Positions 1 through 10,199 of a DNA stretch of 64,000 nucleotides are shown piece after piece. Under the pieces are notes generated by a model. It was not told the DNA's origin, made no database searches, and was given only the letters and a program-made list of their open reading frames with translations. Source of the DNA: Populus alba (Eukaryota; Streptophyta; Magnoliopsida; Malpighiales; Salicaceae). The DNA lies in contig NC_133286.1 of NCBI RefSeq assembly GCF_005239225.2, forward strand, positions 20,102,572 through 20,166,571, in the 5' to 3' direction. Numbering within the stretch: position 1 is the first letter of the stretch; each line of letters opens with the position of its first letter. The position numbers and the translations under genes were made by a program.

Positions 1-589
1 TTGGAGTTTAATCATTGGATTTTGGGGTTTAATTGGACTAAAAATAAATCAATTAAAAATAATTGGATTCAAATTAAGTTAACTTGAACTAAATTGAATC
101 AAACTAATTCAATTAGACTGGTATGATTGAAATGAATTGAAATAAAAATCCAGACAAACATTATTTATTCTCATTAGAGTCCTTGGATTTTGAATTGTTT
201 CAATTTGCTTTAAATCACCTTTTTCTTTCTAATTGTATCCCCAATTAAATTAATTTAGACCTGCAAATCCACTCCTAAAATTAAGCAATTTTAATCAATT
301 TAACTATCATATTCTTGTTCTTCAATTAATCCCTTCATTGATTTATAATTTGGCTATTTGTTTCAAAATCATCCTTGAACATATAATTTCTTTAACTTTT
401 AGCCAAATTAAATCAAATTAAGCCATATTTTTCTTTAATTCAAACCTTGTTGTTGGGTCATATATATCACTAGTAAAACCTTGAAAACACTAAACGTGCC
501 ATTATAATTAATCAGCTTCACCATGAACACGCTAATTACCAAAATATCCATACAGTAAATTAGGTAGTAAATTCAATTAAGTGGTCGGG
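1..589. other. AT-rich intergenic DNA, no gene seen
   Basis: This stretch is AT-rich with many short AATT-type words and no coding signal that I could recognise. It ends where similarity to intron 2 of the downstream receptor-kinase gene begins. Confidence 0.5.
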
Positions 590-990
590 CCGGTCCCTCA
601 AGTTTTCGAACTTGGTTAAATCAACACATGTACCTTGTGATTCCTTGTCCACTTAGCTTTGTACAAGTGGAATTCAAGGTTAACAATGGAAAAACATAAG
701 CTATAGGGATATAAGTGGAATGTTGATGAATTTATTGGAGTGGAAACGAAGTTTACCCTTTTGCAATTAATTCCGAAAAAAATAGTTTCGGACAAATTTT
801 AATTAATAGAACCAAAATTCATGTGGTAATTTTTATTTCCCAGCAGACTGAAAACCTAAACGATGTTTTTTTTGCTCCTAATACAGTTATAGGTCTGGTT
901 GGAGTACTGTTCCTGCTCATTGGTGCTCGGTGGATATACAATTGCTTTCAGTTGAAGAAGAAGTTTTTCAAACGGAATGGTGTGCTATTA
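590..990 (+). pseudogene. Relic of a wall-associated-kinase-like gene (intron 2 end plus transmembrane start of exon 3)
   Basis: Bases 620-770 match 3945-4060 of the intact gene downstream (shared words such as gtccacttagctttgtaca and gatataagtggaat), that is, the end of its intron 2. Bases 880-988 match the start of its exon 3 and encode a membrane span and juxtamembrane stretch ([12 protein letters not shown], then [11 protein letters not shown]). Similarity stops near 988, where the DNA becomes a T-rich tract, so the whole kinase domain is missing. The extracellular exons are also not found upstream. It is a fragment left by tandem duplication and deletion, not a gene. Confidence 0.8.
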
Positions 991-1880
991 ACTTTTATTT
1001 TTATTTTTCGTAAATTTATTTTTATTTTCACTTTAATTTTATGTATTTTTATTTTTATTAGCTAATATTCTAGGGCAAGAAAAATCCTTGACTACGAGGG
1101 ACACCACTACCATGGATGCAGAGGCAAAAATAACAAGATTTGGAAATATGACGAGAAAACCATGAAATGTAAATATTTCCTACTTGCGCACTCTGTGACT
1201 TTAGCATTCGCCGTAAGGGCTACGTGGTGCCTTGGATGCGTAGGTGAGAGAGTTTAAGAAAAGACTACGATGTTGATAGAAACATGTATAAATCATCTTC
1301 GCCGTAAGGGCTACGTGGTACACATGATTCTCTTAGTCAATTCCTCAGGACTTACCATCTCATTTGCGTGCTACTTCAATCTATGAACTTTCTTATTTCT
1401 ACAAAGGGGGGACCAGCCTTAAATAGTCTAGGCACGTTATTAAATATTATTAAAGTTTTCTAGTTTTTTTAAATAAAGAGTTGTCATGACTTTTAGCAAG
1501 AAGAGTTGATTAAAAAATATATATATTTTTAAAAAACTTAAAAGTTTGTTAAAAAAACTTTATTATCATTTTATGTTGAAAATAAGATTTATAACTAAAA
1601 GTAAAAAGATAAAGTAACTGAAAAAGTATCTTAAATTGCTAAACATAATAATTGATTATGTAAGAGCAGGAGTACTTCATTCGATCGTATAACGATCTAG
1701 AGAAACAAATCTAATTAACCTTCCAAATATCCATTAACATTTTTTTAATCAAGCAAGAAAGATTAAAATAATATAATTAATGGACATATTGGAATAAAAG
1801 TCATTATTGACTGATTATAACAAGAAATTACATTTAGTCAATGACGCGTAAGCTTAGAAGAAGCATGCAAGATTCTCCAG
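991..1880. other. Intergenic DNA with a 22 bp direct repeat
   Basis: No gene is seen. The word ttcgccgtaagggctacgtg occurs at 1207 and again at 1298 (22 bp shared, spacing 91 bp), in a stretch of higher GC than its surroundings. This suggests a small insertion or retroelement remnant of unknown kind. From about 1440 the sequence is AT-rich and belongs to the promoter side of the next gene. Confidence 0.4.
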
Positions 1881-1883
1881 TGG

Positions 1884-1893
1884 CTGTATAAAG
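1884..1893 (+). promoter_or_regulatory. Probable TATA box of the receptor-kinase gene
   Basis: The sequence ctgtataaag lies 67-76 bases before the start codon at 1960. That spacing gives a transcription start near 1915-1925 and a short 5' UTR. Assigned by sequence and position only. Confidence 0.5.
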
Positions 1894-1959
1894 ACATGAT
1901 CAAACCTATTATTGTTGAACACCAAACTCAAAGAATAGAAGAAATATAAAAATAGCAGT

Positions 1960-4900
1960 ATGCAGGTTGTGAAACTTGTCTCCCATGTTTCTTTCTTGCT
2001 ATTAATGCTGATGTTTCAGCCAGCACTGGCGCAAGCACCGGCTGGTCTGGCAAAACCTAATTGTTCGTACCGCTGTGGAAATGTTACCATTCCATACCCG
2101 TTCGGGATTGGAAAGGATTGCTACATGGAGGAATCTTTTGACGTTGAATGCAATGAAACTTCCAAACCTCCTAGAGCTTTTTTACGCAGCATCAAAATGG
2201 AGTTGGTGAATATTACATTAAGAGGAGGTGCAGTTGTCAAGGGTCCAGTAACATCCGTTGATTCTCTGGGCCGGCAAGAAGTTCTACCTTTGAATTTGGA
2301 AGGAACTCCTTTCGTCGTTTCCTATACCAATTATTTCATTGCAGTGGGCTGCAATACTCGTGCCAGTTTGTGGACAAAAAATGGCACGACCGAACATGTT
2401 GGATGCGACTCAATTTGCTCCAACGGTACTTCCATTACTAATATTTGGCATAATGGTACATGCTCTGGTAAGGACTGTTGTCAAGATATGAGCTTGCCTC
2501 TCTTACTTCAGGTTTTCAATTCAAGTTTCGAGTTAATAGAGGGTAAACAAGGAAGTGACGGGCGTAAACTGGCCTTCCTAGCAGACATGAATTGGTTTTA
2601 TGACAAAATATGGAGTCCCCAAGATATCAACAAATTGGCAAGTACTGTTCCTATGTCGCTTGCTTGGATACTAAATAGCAATAGTTGGACATACAACAAA
2701 GATACCATGGATTTTTGCTACGTAATGCAAATAAATAGTACGGCTGCTGTTCTGCCATACGGTTGTTCTTGCTCAGAAGGTTATGAGGGCAACCCTTACC
2801 TTCAATGCAGAGGTAATTTTTCCCACACAAAAATATATTATCCCCTTTTCAGTTATTACAGCTGCTGTTAATTATTCTTGTTATGATTTATTTTTCTTTT
2901 GATTGTATACATAGAAGTTGTAACAAACCATACTTGTATAATATTACTCGGAGCAGGCTACAATTGATATAGTTTAATAATTAAAATAAAATAAAATTAA
3001 AACCATGTTATTGTGAATAATTTTTTAAAAATCAACAAGTTTTTATTAAATTATGAATAAATTTAGATTTTTAATTGAATCATACCAAATTATGATGGAC
3101 CGATACAATTTAACAATCATGCTTAGAACCATCTAATACATTGTATAATTGTTGGGAAAAAAATGGTTTTTAGACATGATTACTAGGCATATTTAAAGCC
3201 TAATTAAAAGTAAGATCCATCTAATTTTTTAAATTAACTAAGACTTTATTGAGATTTTCTATATGCATATTATTTGTTCATATGCTTATCTTTGAATTGA
3301 TTCATTTCTGTTGGTTTCTTTATATATTAGACATTGATGAATGTGAAGACCGAAACAATACTTGTCATGGATTGACGAGATGTGTGAATACAAAAGGGTT
3401 GTACAAATGCAAACTTTATCCTTTACGATTGACTGTTCTAGGCATGTATCTCTTCTCTCTTCTTGTTTTTATATTATTTTATACTTTATGCTTTTAAAAT
3501 AAAGAAAACTCTAAGCAGACAAATTCATACATTAAAAAAACATTAAGGGCCGGAAATTGCAATTTAATTTTTATATTTTTTAATGTAGTTATACGTTAAT
3601 TAACGCTTGCTGAGAATATCATAAATAATTCAATGAGTATTGACTATTTACAGATACAAATATTTTTAATATGTTACTAGTGCAATTTCAAAACCTAGTC
3701 TTACATTTGATTTTTCACTCCCTTCCTCTCTCTTTGTGCTCTCTCTTCTTGGCTTAATTGTACAACAATGGAGAAAATCTGGACAAACTCCCACATCTAT
3801 TTGATATCATAAAGTTATAGCTCTAAAATGAATTACGTTTTGTGTAAATGTGGGCATTTCAACCCTCACACTATCAGTTTGGGCATCCTCAAATATTTCA
3901 ATTAATTTGGGCATTTCAACCCTCACACTATCAGTTCTTGGTCCCATGTGATTCCTTTGTCCACTTAGCTTTGTACATGTGGTACTTTAGGTTAACAACA
4001 GAAAAACTTAAGCTATACGGATATAAGTGGAATATTGATGAATTTATCTGAGTAAAAATGAATTTATATGGTAAATCAACTTTATTTTCCAGCAAGACTG
4101 AAAACCTATAATATTACAAGCTATTCACAAATCTTGCTATAATGAAACAATCATGCAGTTATCGGTCTGGCCCTTGGAGTACTGTTCTTGCTTATTGGTG
4201 CTTGGTGCATGTCCAAACTTATCAAACGAAGGAAGTGCATTCAGTTGAAGAAGAAGTTTTTCAAACGGAATGGTGGTCTCTTACTGCAGCAACAATTATC
4301 CTCCAGTGATGGTAGTGTTCAAAAGACAAAAGTATTCAGTTCAAATGAGTTGGAAAAGGCGACCGATTTTTTTAATGAGAACAGAATACTTGGTCATGGC
4401 GGCCAGGGAACCGTTTACAAGGGAATGTTAGCTGATGGGAGTATTGTTGCAGTTAAGAAGTCTACAATAGTGGATGAAGATAAACTAGAAGAATTCATCA
4501 ACGAGGTTGTCATTCTTTCACAAATCAGTCACAGAAATGTGGTTAGGCTACTTGGATGTTGCCTGGAGACTGATGTTCCTCTGCTAGTCTATGAATTCAT
4601 TCCCAATGGAACTCTTTTCCAATATCTCCATGACCAAAACGAGGACTTTACGTTATCATGGGAGTTGCGGTTACGAATTGCCTCGGAAGCTGCAGGTGCG
4701 ATATCCTATCTTCACTCGACAGCATCTATCCCGATTTATCACCGAGACATTAAGTCCACAAACATACTCTTAGATGAGAAATATAGAGCAAAAGTTTCAG
4801 ATTTCGGAACTTCAAGATCAGTTTCCATTGATCAAACTCATCTGACCACCAAGGTGCAAGGAACGTTTGGTTACTTAGATCCAGAGTATTTTCAAACCAG

Positions 4901-5333
4901 TCAATTAACAGAAAAGAGTGATGTTTATAGTTTTGGAGTAGTTCTCGTCGAGCTATTAAGTGGGAAAAAAACAATCTTCTTAAGCCATTCACTGGAAACC
5001 ATGAGCTTAGCCAAACATTTCATTGATTTCATGGAAGATGGTAGACTCTTTGATATCATTGATTCTCAGGTTAAGGGGGATTGCATTGAAGAGGAAGCCA
5101 TAGTTATAGCGAATCTTGCAAAGAGATGTTTGCATTTGAATGGAAAAAACCGGCCAACAATGAGAGAAGTTGCAATGGAATTGGAGGGGATTCTATTATC
5201 ACGTAACGGTATCAATATTCAACAAATTGGTGAAGTGGATAATTCATCGAGGTCGATTTCCTGCAGAAGTTTCGAGATTGGTATAGATCTACCATTAGAT
5301 TGCGAACCTTGGACTTCTTCTGAGACATTGTGA
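1960..5333 (+). CDS. Wall-associated receptor kinase-like protein (WAKL), 3 exons
   Basis: Exons 1960-2812, 3331-3441 and 4159-5333 join in frame to about 712 residues, close to the usual WAK length. Order: signal peptide (about 1-25); cysteine-rich galacturonan-binding GUB_WAK domain starting [15 protein letters not shown]; calcium-binding EGF module [14 protein letters not shown] across the exon 1/2 junction; membrane span about 323-338; basic juxtamembrane stretch; Ser/Thr kinase with GHGGQGTVY loop, VAVK lysine about 421, HRDIKSTN about 516-523 and DFGTSR about 536-541. It is an RD kinase with the catalytic residues kept. Family members sit in the plasma membrane, bind cell-wall pectin or its fragments and signal in growth and defence. 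Intron 2 needs a GC donor (CTAG/GCATGT) for the frame to stay open. The second EGF part is short. Relics on both sides indicate a former tandem cluster. Confidence 0.88.
3851..3936 (+). repeat. 28 bp direct repeat in WAKL intron 2
   Basis: The words gggcatttcaaccctcacac and the following tatcagtt occur twice, from 3851 and from 3909. It is a local duplication inside the intron with no coding role. Confidence 0.75.
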
Positions 5334-5468
5334 GCGATTAAGAAAATATATCACAAATCATATGTTTCTTTTTTTATTTTAAGACTTCTCTGATTGTATT
5401 TGAACTTATATTTGTATTATGTTCCTTGTGTTTTAGCACATGTTCTTAGTCTTCCATGTTAAGAACTT

Positions 5469-5474
5469 AATAAA
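5469..5474 (+). terminator. Possible polyadenylation signal of the WAKL gene
   Basis: An AATAAA hexamer lies about 136 bases after the stop codon at 5333, a normal plant 3' UTR distance. Plant signals are loose, so this is only a candidate. Confidence 0.4.
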
Positions 5475-5547
5475 TTAAAAATCCTTCACGTTGATTATGA
5501 GAGAGTTTCTTTGATACATTGGTAACTTGAGCCATGTCTCTATCTTG

Positions 5548-5690
5548 AGGAATCAAAGCCATCATCAGTTAGCAAAGACATCATTTCAGAAGTATTTGGC
5601 CTCTCGAATCCTCTGGTGTGAGCATGCTGATGAGACTCTGCAGATGAATTGAGCTTAAATTCTGATAGCAAGGGATGCTGATTGTTTTTA
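5548..5690 (-). other. Possible last-exon fragment (unidentified protein tail)
   Basis: On the minus strand, an AG acceptor-like site (aacaatcag) near 5690 is followed by an open frame of about 45 codons ending NTSEMMSLLTDDGFDSSR and a stop near 5548. The composition is coding-like (Ser, His, charged residues) and it reads like the C-terminal exon of a larger protein. No other exons were recognised nearby, and I cannot name the family. It may be a displaced exon or chance. Confidence 0.25.
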
Positions 5691-5742
5691 GATTTGATTT
5701 GTTTAGTATTTACTAAAAAAAAAAACAACACTGATTATGATC

Positions 5743-6054
5743 AACCAGGGCAGCAACTACGAACATAAAGTTGTTGAGAATACAGGGAGAACAAAAACAA
5801 AGGAGGGAGCAAAGTACAACATGGAGCAGCAGAATCAACGTAGACACCAGCAGCAGCAGAGGCTAAGCAACCAAAATAATTAACCAGGGCAGCAACTACG
5901 AACATAAAGTTGTAAAGAATACAGGGAGAGCAAAAACAGAGGAGGGTGCGGTGCAGAGCAAAGTACAACATGGAGCAGCAGAATCAACATAGACACGGCA
6001 AGAGCATGGACTAACCAGCAACAGCAGCAAAGGTTAAGCAAACAAAATAATTAA
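5743..6054. repeat. Tandem duplication, period about 139 bp
   Basis: The unit that begins aaccagggcagcaactacga starts at 5743 and again at 5882. Both copies share the words acataaagttgt, acagggag, gcaaagtacaacatggagca and gcagaatcaac, and end near gtt/ctaagcaaacaaaataatt. The second copy has an extra stretch near 5998-6030. Imperfect CAGCAG runs are inside. Confidence 0.85.
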
Positions 6055-6072
6055 TCATTATCATTAAGAAAA

Positions 6073-6129
6073 TGCTTGAATTTGAATGGGAAAAATCGGC
6101 CAACAATGAAAGAAGTAACCACAGAGTAG
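6073..6129 (+). pseudogene. Relic of a WAKL kinase tail
   Basis: The frame reads [18 protein letters not shown] and stop. This matches [18 protein letters not shown] in kinase subdomain XI of the intact gene (about 5124-5178). Only this short piece is seen, so it is a leftover of another family copy. Confidence 0.75.
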
Positions 6130-6299
6130 TGATTTTAATAATTCTTCATCATAAGACGTTGATCTTTTGATTATCAAACAATTAATAAGTTTTTCTTTAT
6201 TAATTACCAAATAGAATGTTGGCTTGTGTGTTATGATTTTCTTCTGTTTAGAAGTTGTTGAATCAACTTAGCATTGTTTGCTTCAATCCTTCATGGCAC

Positions 6300-6722
6300 T
6301 GTTGGGTATACGACCAAAGTCCCACATTGGCTAGAAGTGGAGAGGATCATGGGTATAAGGATGGACAAATATCTCCATTGGTATGAGGCCTTTTGGGTAT
6401 AGTCCAAGAGCAAATCCATAAGGGCCTAGTGGGCCCCAATTAGATCACGATGTAATCCGTGGATCAGCTCTATTTGGATAGGCGGTGTGCTCTCCAGATG
6501 CTTCATGGACGTGTCCTAACCCAACACGGTGAAGTAGAGAATGAAGAATCCTGGTTGGTAGAAAGTGGACAGATGAATAATCGTTTGAGGGGATTGTTGG
6601 GTGGGTGTAAGACCAAAGTCCCACATTGGCTAGAAGTGGGGAGGATCATGGGTATATAAGGATGGACAAATATCTCCATTGGTATGAGGCCTTTTGGGTA
6701 TAGTCCAAGAGCAAATCCATGA
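6300..6722 (+). mobile_element. TRIM-like element: two direct repeats of about 122-128 bp
   Basis: Repeats at 6300-6422 and 6595-6722 are nearly identical. Both begin with TGTTGGGT and share ccaaagtcccacattggcta, ggacaaatatctccattggt and the word ending gcaaatccat. The second keeps a TATA-like gggtatataagg, where the first has lost three bases. The 170 bp between them holds no protein-coding domain. Short LTRs that start with TG, a tiny internal region and absence of genes fit a terminal-repeat retrotransposon in miniature. The right-hand repeat may run on to about 6790. Primer-binding site and target duplications were not confirmed. Confidence 0.55.
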
Positions 6723-6883
6723 GAGCTTAGGCTCAAAGTGGACAATATCATACCAATATGGAGATACGTGGTGTTCATAGTCCCTACAGACACTGTATAT
6801 ATGTGTTGGAATTTGTGAGATTGACATCATGCGTGAAGTGGATATCACGGTTTTCTCACTACTCTTCACTGTTTGATTTTCAT

Positions 6884-6942
6884 ATATGTATTTTACTTGC
6901 AACATCCTCTCATATATGTATCTTACTTGCAACATCCTCTCA
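6884..6942 (+). repeat. Short tandem repeat, unit about 30 bp
   Basis: The phrase catatatgtatyttacttgc followed by aacatcctct occurs twice in direct succession. Local duplication, not coding. Confidence 0.7.
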
Positions 6943-7044
6943 CTCAAAGAAATGGCTAATTGATTTTCGGGTTTGTCTTGATAATTTTCAGTTTTAATCT
7001 TAAGCCTTTTTAGTAGACTGTAACATTGTTCTTTTTTTCTTCAG

Positions 7045-7122
7045 GCAGATGTTGATGGGAACGGTGTACTGGACTATGGAGAGTTTGTGGCAGTCACAAT
7101 TCACTTGCAGAAAAACATGAAT
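7045..7122 (+). pseudogene. Orphan EF-hand exon of calcium-dependent protein kinase (CDPK) type
   Basis: After a good acceptor (ttcttcag at 7044) the frame reads [14 protein letters not shown] then [10 protein letters not shown]. This is the Dx-DxDG-type calcium loop and helix of a CDPK calmodulin-like domain, and the known CDPK gene structure has an exon starting at this point. No kinase domain or other EF hand is found on either side, and the sequence after 7122 is not coding. I read it as an isolated exon fragment left by a rearrangement. Confidence 0.7.
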
Positions 7123-7680
7123 TTTTTTAAAGAAGGATTAATAGATATTTTTACTTTTGCTTTATTATTGCTTTGAGATTGCCTTGTGTTTATGTGTTGT
7201 TTACTTAGATAAGAAAGAGTTTGTGGGTGGTGTTAAATTCTTTGAAATGAACCTAACTCACCCCCTTCAATTTTAGGCAAAGAAAGCTCCCAGTATCCAA
7301 GGCAAGTCAATTGTGTGATTATTATGAAAAACACATCGTCTTCACAACCTAAGTGTCTGTAGTTTTGTATTTTCCTTTTAGTTTTGGTTTAATGGCAGAG
7401 AGAGAGTAATGTTCAGTTCTGGTCACTGAACTATTTAAATCGCGTTTCTCACTTTCCCACTTTGTTTTATAGGACCAGGTTTCTCCCTCTATTTTATATT
7501 GATTTGGGCATGGGTTCTTAGCCAGTCCGAGCGGTACAACACCAGCGATAATAGATCTGACCTCAACACAAACTTTGCTTGATGCGAAACAAATCAAAAT
7601 ATAGCTAATGGAAAAAATTAAAACAAATAATCGAGAAACTTGGATTAAAAGGTTTTACAACCAAATTTGAGGGGAAAAGA

Positions 7681-8607
7681 TTACACTGAAAACACTTCAT
7701 TAAACTGAGGTTTCAACTGAGTAGAAGTTTCAATATTGTATACTTCAGGTGTACGATCGAATCCCAGCCAGCCTTCACATAGTCCAAAAATCATTCCCTC
7801 ACAGCCATTCAAGTTTTCAAGATCAAGATTAGCGCAAGAATCCTTAAATCTCACGAATGTTTGATGGGTTAACAGGCTATCAGATCCTGCCCGGTGCCTT
7901 TTTCCGGTTGTCCGTTCTACACCCAGTAACGTAGCCACCCTCTCCAATCCACCGCGCAAACCACCGATAGATCCCATCATGAATTTTGTATCATAAACTC
8001 GAACCCCAAAGAAGAAACTAACCATCCCCAGAAAAGACGCCATGTCACATGGCAACTCTCGTCGAGTTAAGATCTTGATCAAGAACCCAACATCATAAGC
8101 ACCATGAAAAGTAATCCAAGTTATTGAACAGTTATTGAAAACAAGTCCAGAAGTAAAAACCATCCATGCAAAATCTGAGGAATCGATACCCTTTTCTCTG
8201 TTCTTCTTGAGATCAATACCTTGGCGTTCAAGTAACCCAATAGATTCGTCGTTGTAAGGATCATGTTCGATGTTGAAATCCCGGAAATTAAACTGCCAAA
8301 CGTAGTGGAATTCTGTTCCGAAACTTGGAAGATTTCCTTGTGAATCAGACAGGGTCATCCCAAGTTGAATTATTTTCAAGAGATCAACATTGTACTTCAT
8401 GAGACGGTAATTGTGAGAAGGAGGGGCTTGAGACAGCAAACTCTTGTCAAGATTTGACAGAAAGAGAGTACCAGGGAATTCAGTGTCCAGTGAAACGAAG
8501 GAGAAGCGAGAGATTGCTTCCTTGATTAGAGAAAACTCAGCTACAAGGTTCTCTGCCCAGACTTCGCGCACCTGTACCGGTGTGCTGCTCTTCATCTTTA
8601 ACGCCAT
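7681..8607 (-). CDS. CCR4-associated factor 1 (CAF1/POP2)-type mRNA deadenylase
   Basis: A single uninterrupted frame of 308 codons. CAF1 is the catalytic DEDD exonuclease of the CCR4-NOT complex and shortens mRNA poly(A) tails in cytoplasm and P-bodies. The conserved acidic residues are visible: SLDTEFPG near residue 40 (D and E), FHGAYDVGFL in the middle (third D), and RHRAGSDSLLT (H and fourth D). Plant CAF1 genes are usually intronless and stress-responsive, which matches. The length is somewhat above the common 270-290 residues; ATG at 8607 is the first in frame, with another Met four codons later. The C-terminal part after SDSLLT is variable in the family. The gene stands alone. Confidence 0.92.
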   Translation of the reverse strand: MALKMKSSTPVQVREVWAENLVAEFSLIKEAISRFSFVSLDTEFPGTLFLSNLDKSLLSQAPPSHNYRLMKYNVDLLKIIQLGMTLSDSQGNLPSFGTEFHYVWQFNFRDFNIEHDPYNDESIGLLERQGIDLKKNREKGIDSSDFAWMVFTSGLVFNNCSITWITFHGAYDVGFLIKILTRRELPCDMASFLGMVSFFFGVRVYDTKFMMGSIGGLRGGLERVATLLGVERTTGKRHRAGSDSLLTHQTFVRFKDSCANLDLENLNGCEGMIFGLCEGWLGFDRTPEVYNIETSTQLKPQFNEVFSV

Positions 8608-8639
8608 TGTTGTTTTTGAGATTGAAAAATCAAATTAAG

Positions 8640-9357
8640 TTATGCTGTTTCAATGGCTTAGGTTGTCAATTTAAAGCCAAAATCAGAAGAGAAAGTCCGA
8701 AGTTTATAAGGTAAACCTAGTTTCTAGCTTCTTCTGGTTTCCGTCTCAAAATTGGAAGACTTCTCGGATTTCCTGATGTGAGAAAGATTGTGTCTTAATT
8801 TAATACGAGTTCTTTCAGTGACTTAAATTAAGTCTGTTTATAATTACTAGGATCTCTTATAGAATTAAGCATAATTATTAAATTATAGGTCACTAGGTCA
8901 CATGCGTAAACTCTAGTTGATATAAATCAATAAAAAATATATATAAAAAAATCAAAGCAATATCATTTAAAATAAAAATTCAATCAAATTTTAATTTTTA
9001 ACAGGTCAACTCTAAATTGACTTTTTTTACATCTAGCCTGGAATAGTGATAGGTTGGCCGGATTCGAAACTGGATCATGTTTAATTATATACAGTGGAAT
9101 TAAGAGTCCTTAACTATGATGATATCTGATATCCGGTCAGGCGAAGATTAACTCCCGAAGATATACTAAATATTAAAACATAAAAACTAAATAAATAAGG
9201 CAAATTACATGCATTGATCGTTCCAAGTCAGGAAATAAATGAAGTCACTAAATCAAAAAAAAAAAATGCTGTTTTCTGTAGCAAATGAGGATTTTACTAA
9301 ATCAAGAAGACAAATCCCTGTTCTCAACCGTAACCACCAAAGTTATGCTTCATGTGC
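8640..9357. other. Intergenic region upstream of the CAF1 gene
   Basis: AT-rich DNA with no gene recognised. The first 150 bases or so next to 8607 should contain the CAF1 5' UTR and promoter; no clear TATA box was assigned. Confidence 0.4.
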
Positions 9358-9570
9358 TTAAGAGTGTGGTTGCGGTTATTTTTTAAAAATATTTTTTATT
9401 TAAAAATATATTAAAATAATATTTTTTTTATTATTTTTTTAAAAAATTATTTTTGATATCAGTATATTAAAATAATTTAAAACCACTAAAAAATATTAAT
9501 TTGAAACAATAAAAAATTAAAAAAATATTTTCTTTTTAAAAAACACTTTTAAAATACAAAAATAAACATG
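9358..9570. mobile_element. MITE-like dispersed repeat, copy 1
   Basis: About 210 bp, very AT-rich, starting ttaagagtgtggttgcggtt and ending aacacttttaaaatac. Its core (attatttttgatatcagtat, ttaaaataatttaaaa) recurs at about 10.0, 15.5, 43.9 and 57.4 kb. The ends are loosely inverted (KTGGTTG... with ...AAAARYAC). No coding capacity. It fits a non-autonomous DNA element; target duplications were not resolved. Confidence 0.55.
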
Positions 9571-9989
9571 ATCCAATCAAATGCGTTTTCATCAAGTAAC
9601 CTTAGACCCTGCATTTTATGTCCAACTATTTTCGACTATTGTTAACAGGAAATAAAATGTCTCAAATCTTATGGTATGTTAACACATAACTGCAGCTGGA
9701 CTCTTATTTTCTAGCTTATATATTAAGTTTTTTGAACGTCAACGTAATTACAGAGCAGATATACTTTAAAGATAGGCAAATTAGGTCTGTTGATCCACTT
9801 TATGCCATGTAACCAAGCTAATTTCTCTGAAATAAGAAGCTATTTTTGTGGAAAAAAAGTTTGGTTAGAAGTTCTGCACTTAAATTAACAGCAATGTGGC
9901 AGCTAGAGATCAGGAATTTGATTGGGCAAACCAGAACGAGAAGAAAGCCTCTCTCTCTCTCTATCAGAATTTCATATTGTGCTGGAAGT

Positions 9990-10195
9990 AGATGTTTAAG
10001 AGTGTGGTAATGATTGTGTTTAAAGTGTTTTTTTTCTTTAAATACATCAAAATAATTTTTTTTTATATTTTAAAAATTATTTTTTACATCACCACATTAA
10101 AATAATTTAAAAATATTAAAAAACAATTTAATTTAAAATTAAAAAAATTATTTTTTTTCAAAAACATTTTTAAAATAGAAAAGCATGATCTAAAT
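9990..10195. mobile_element. MITE-like dispersed repeat, copy 2
   Basis: Begins gtttaagagtgtggtaatg and has the same core (aaaaattattttttacatca, ttaaaataatttaaaaa) and end (aaaacatttttaaaat) as the copy 600 bp upstream, in the same orientation. Confidence 0.55.
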
Positions 10196-10199
10196 CTTC

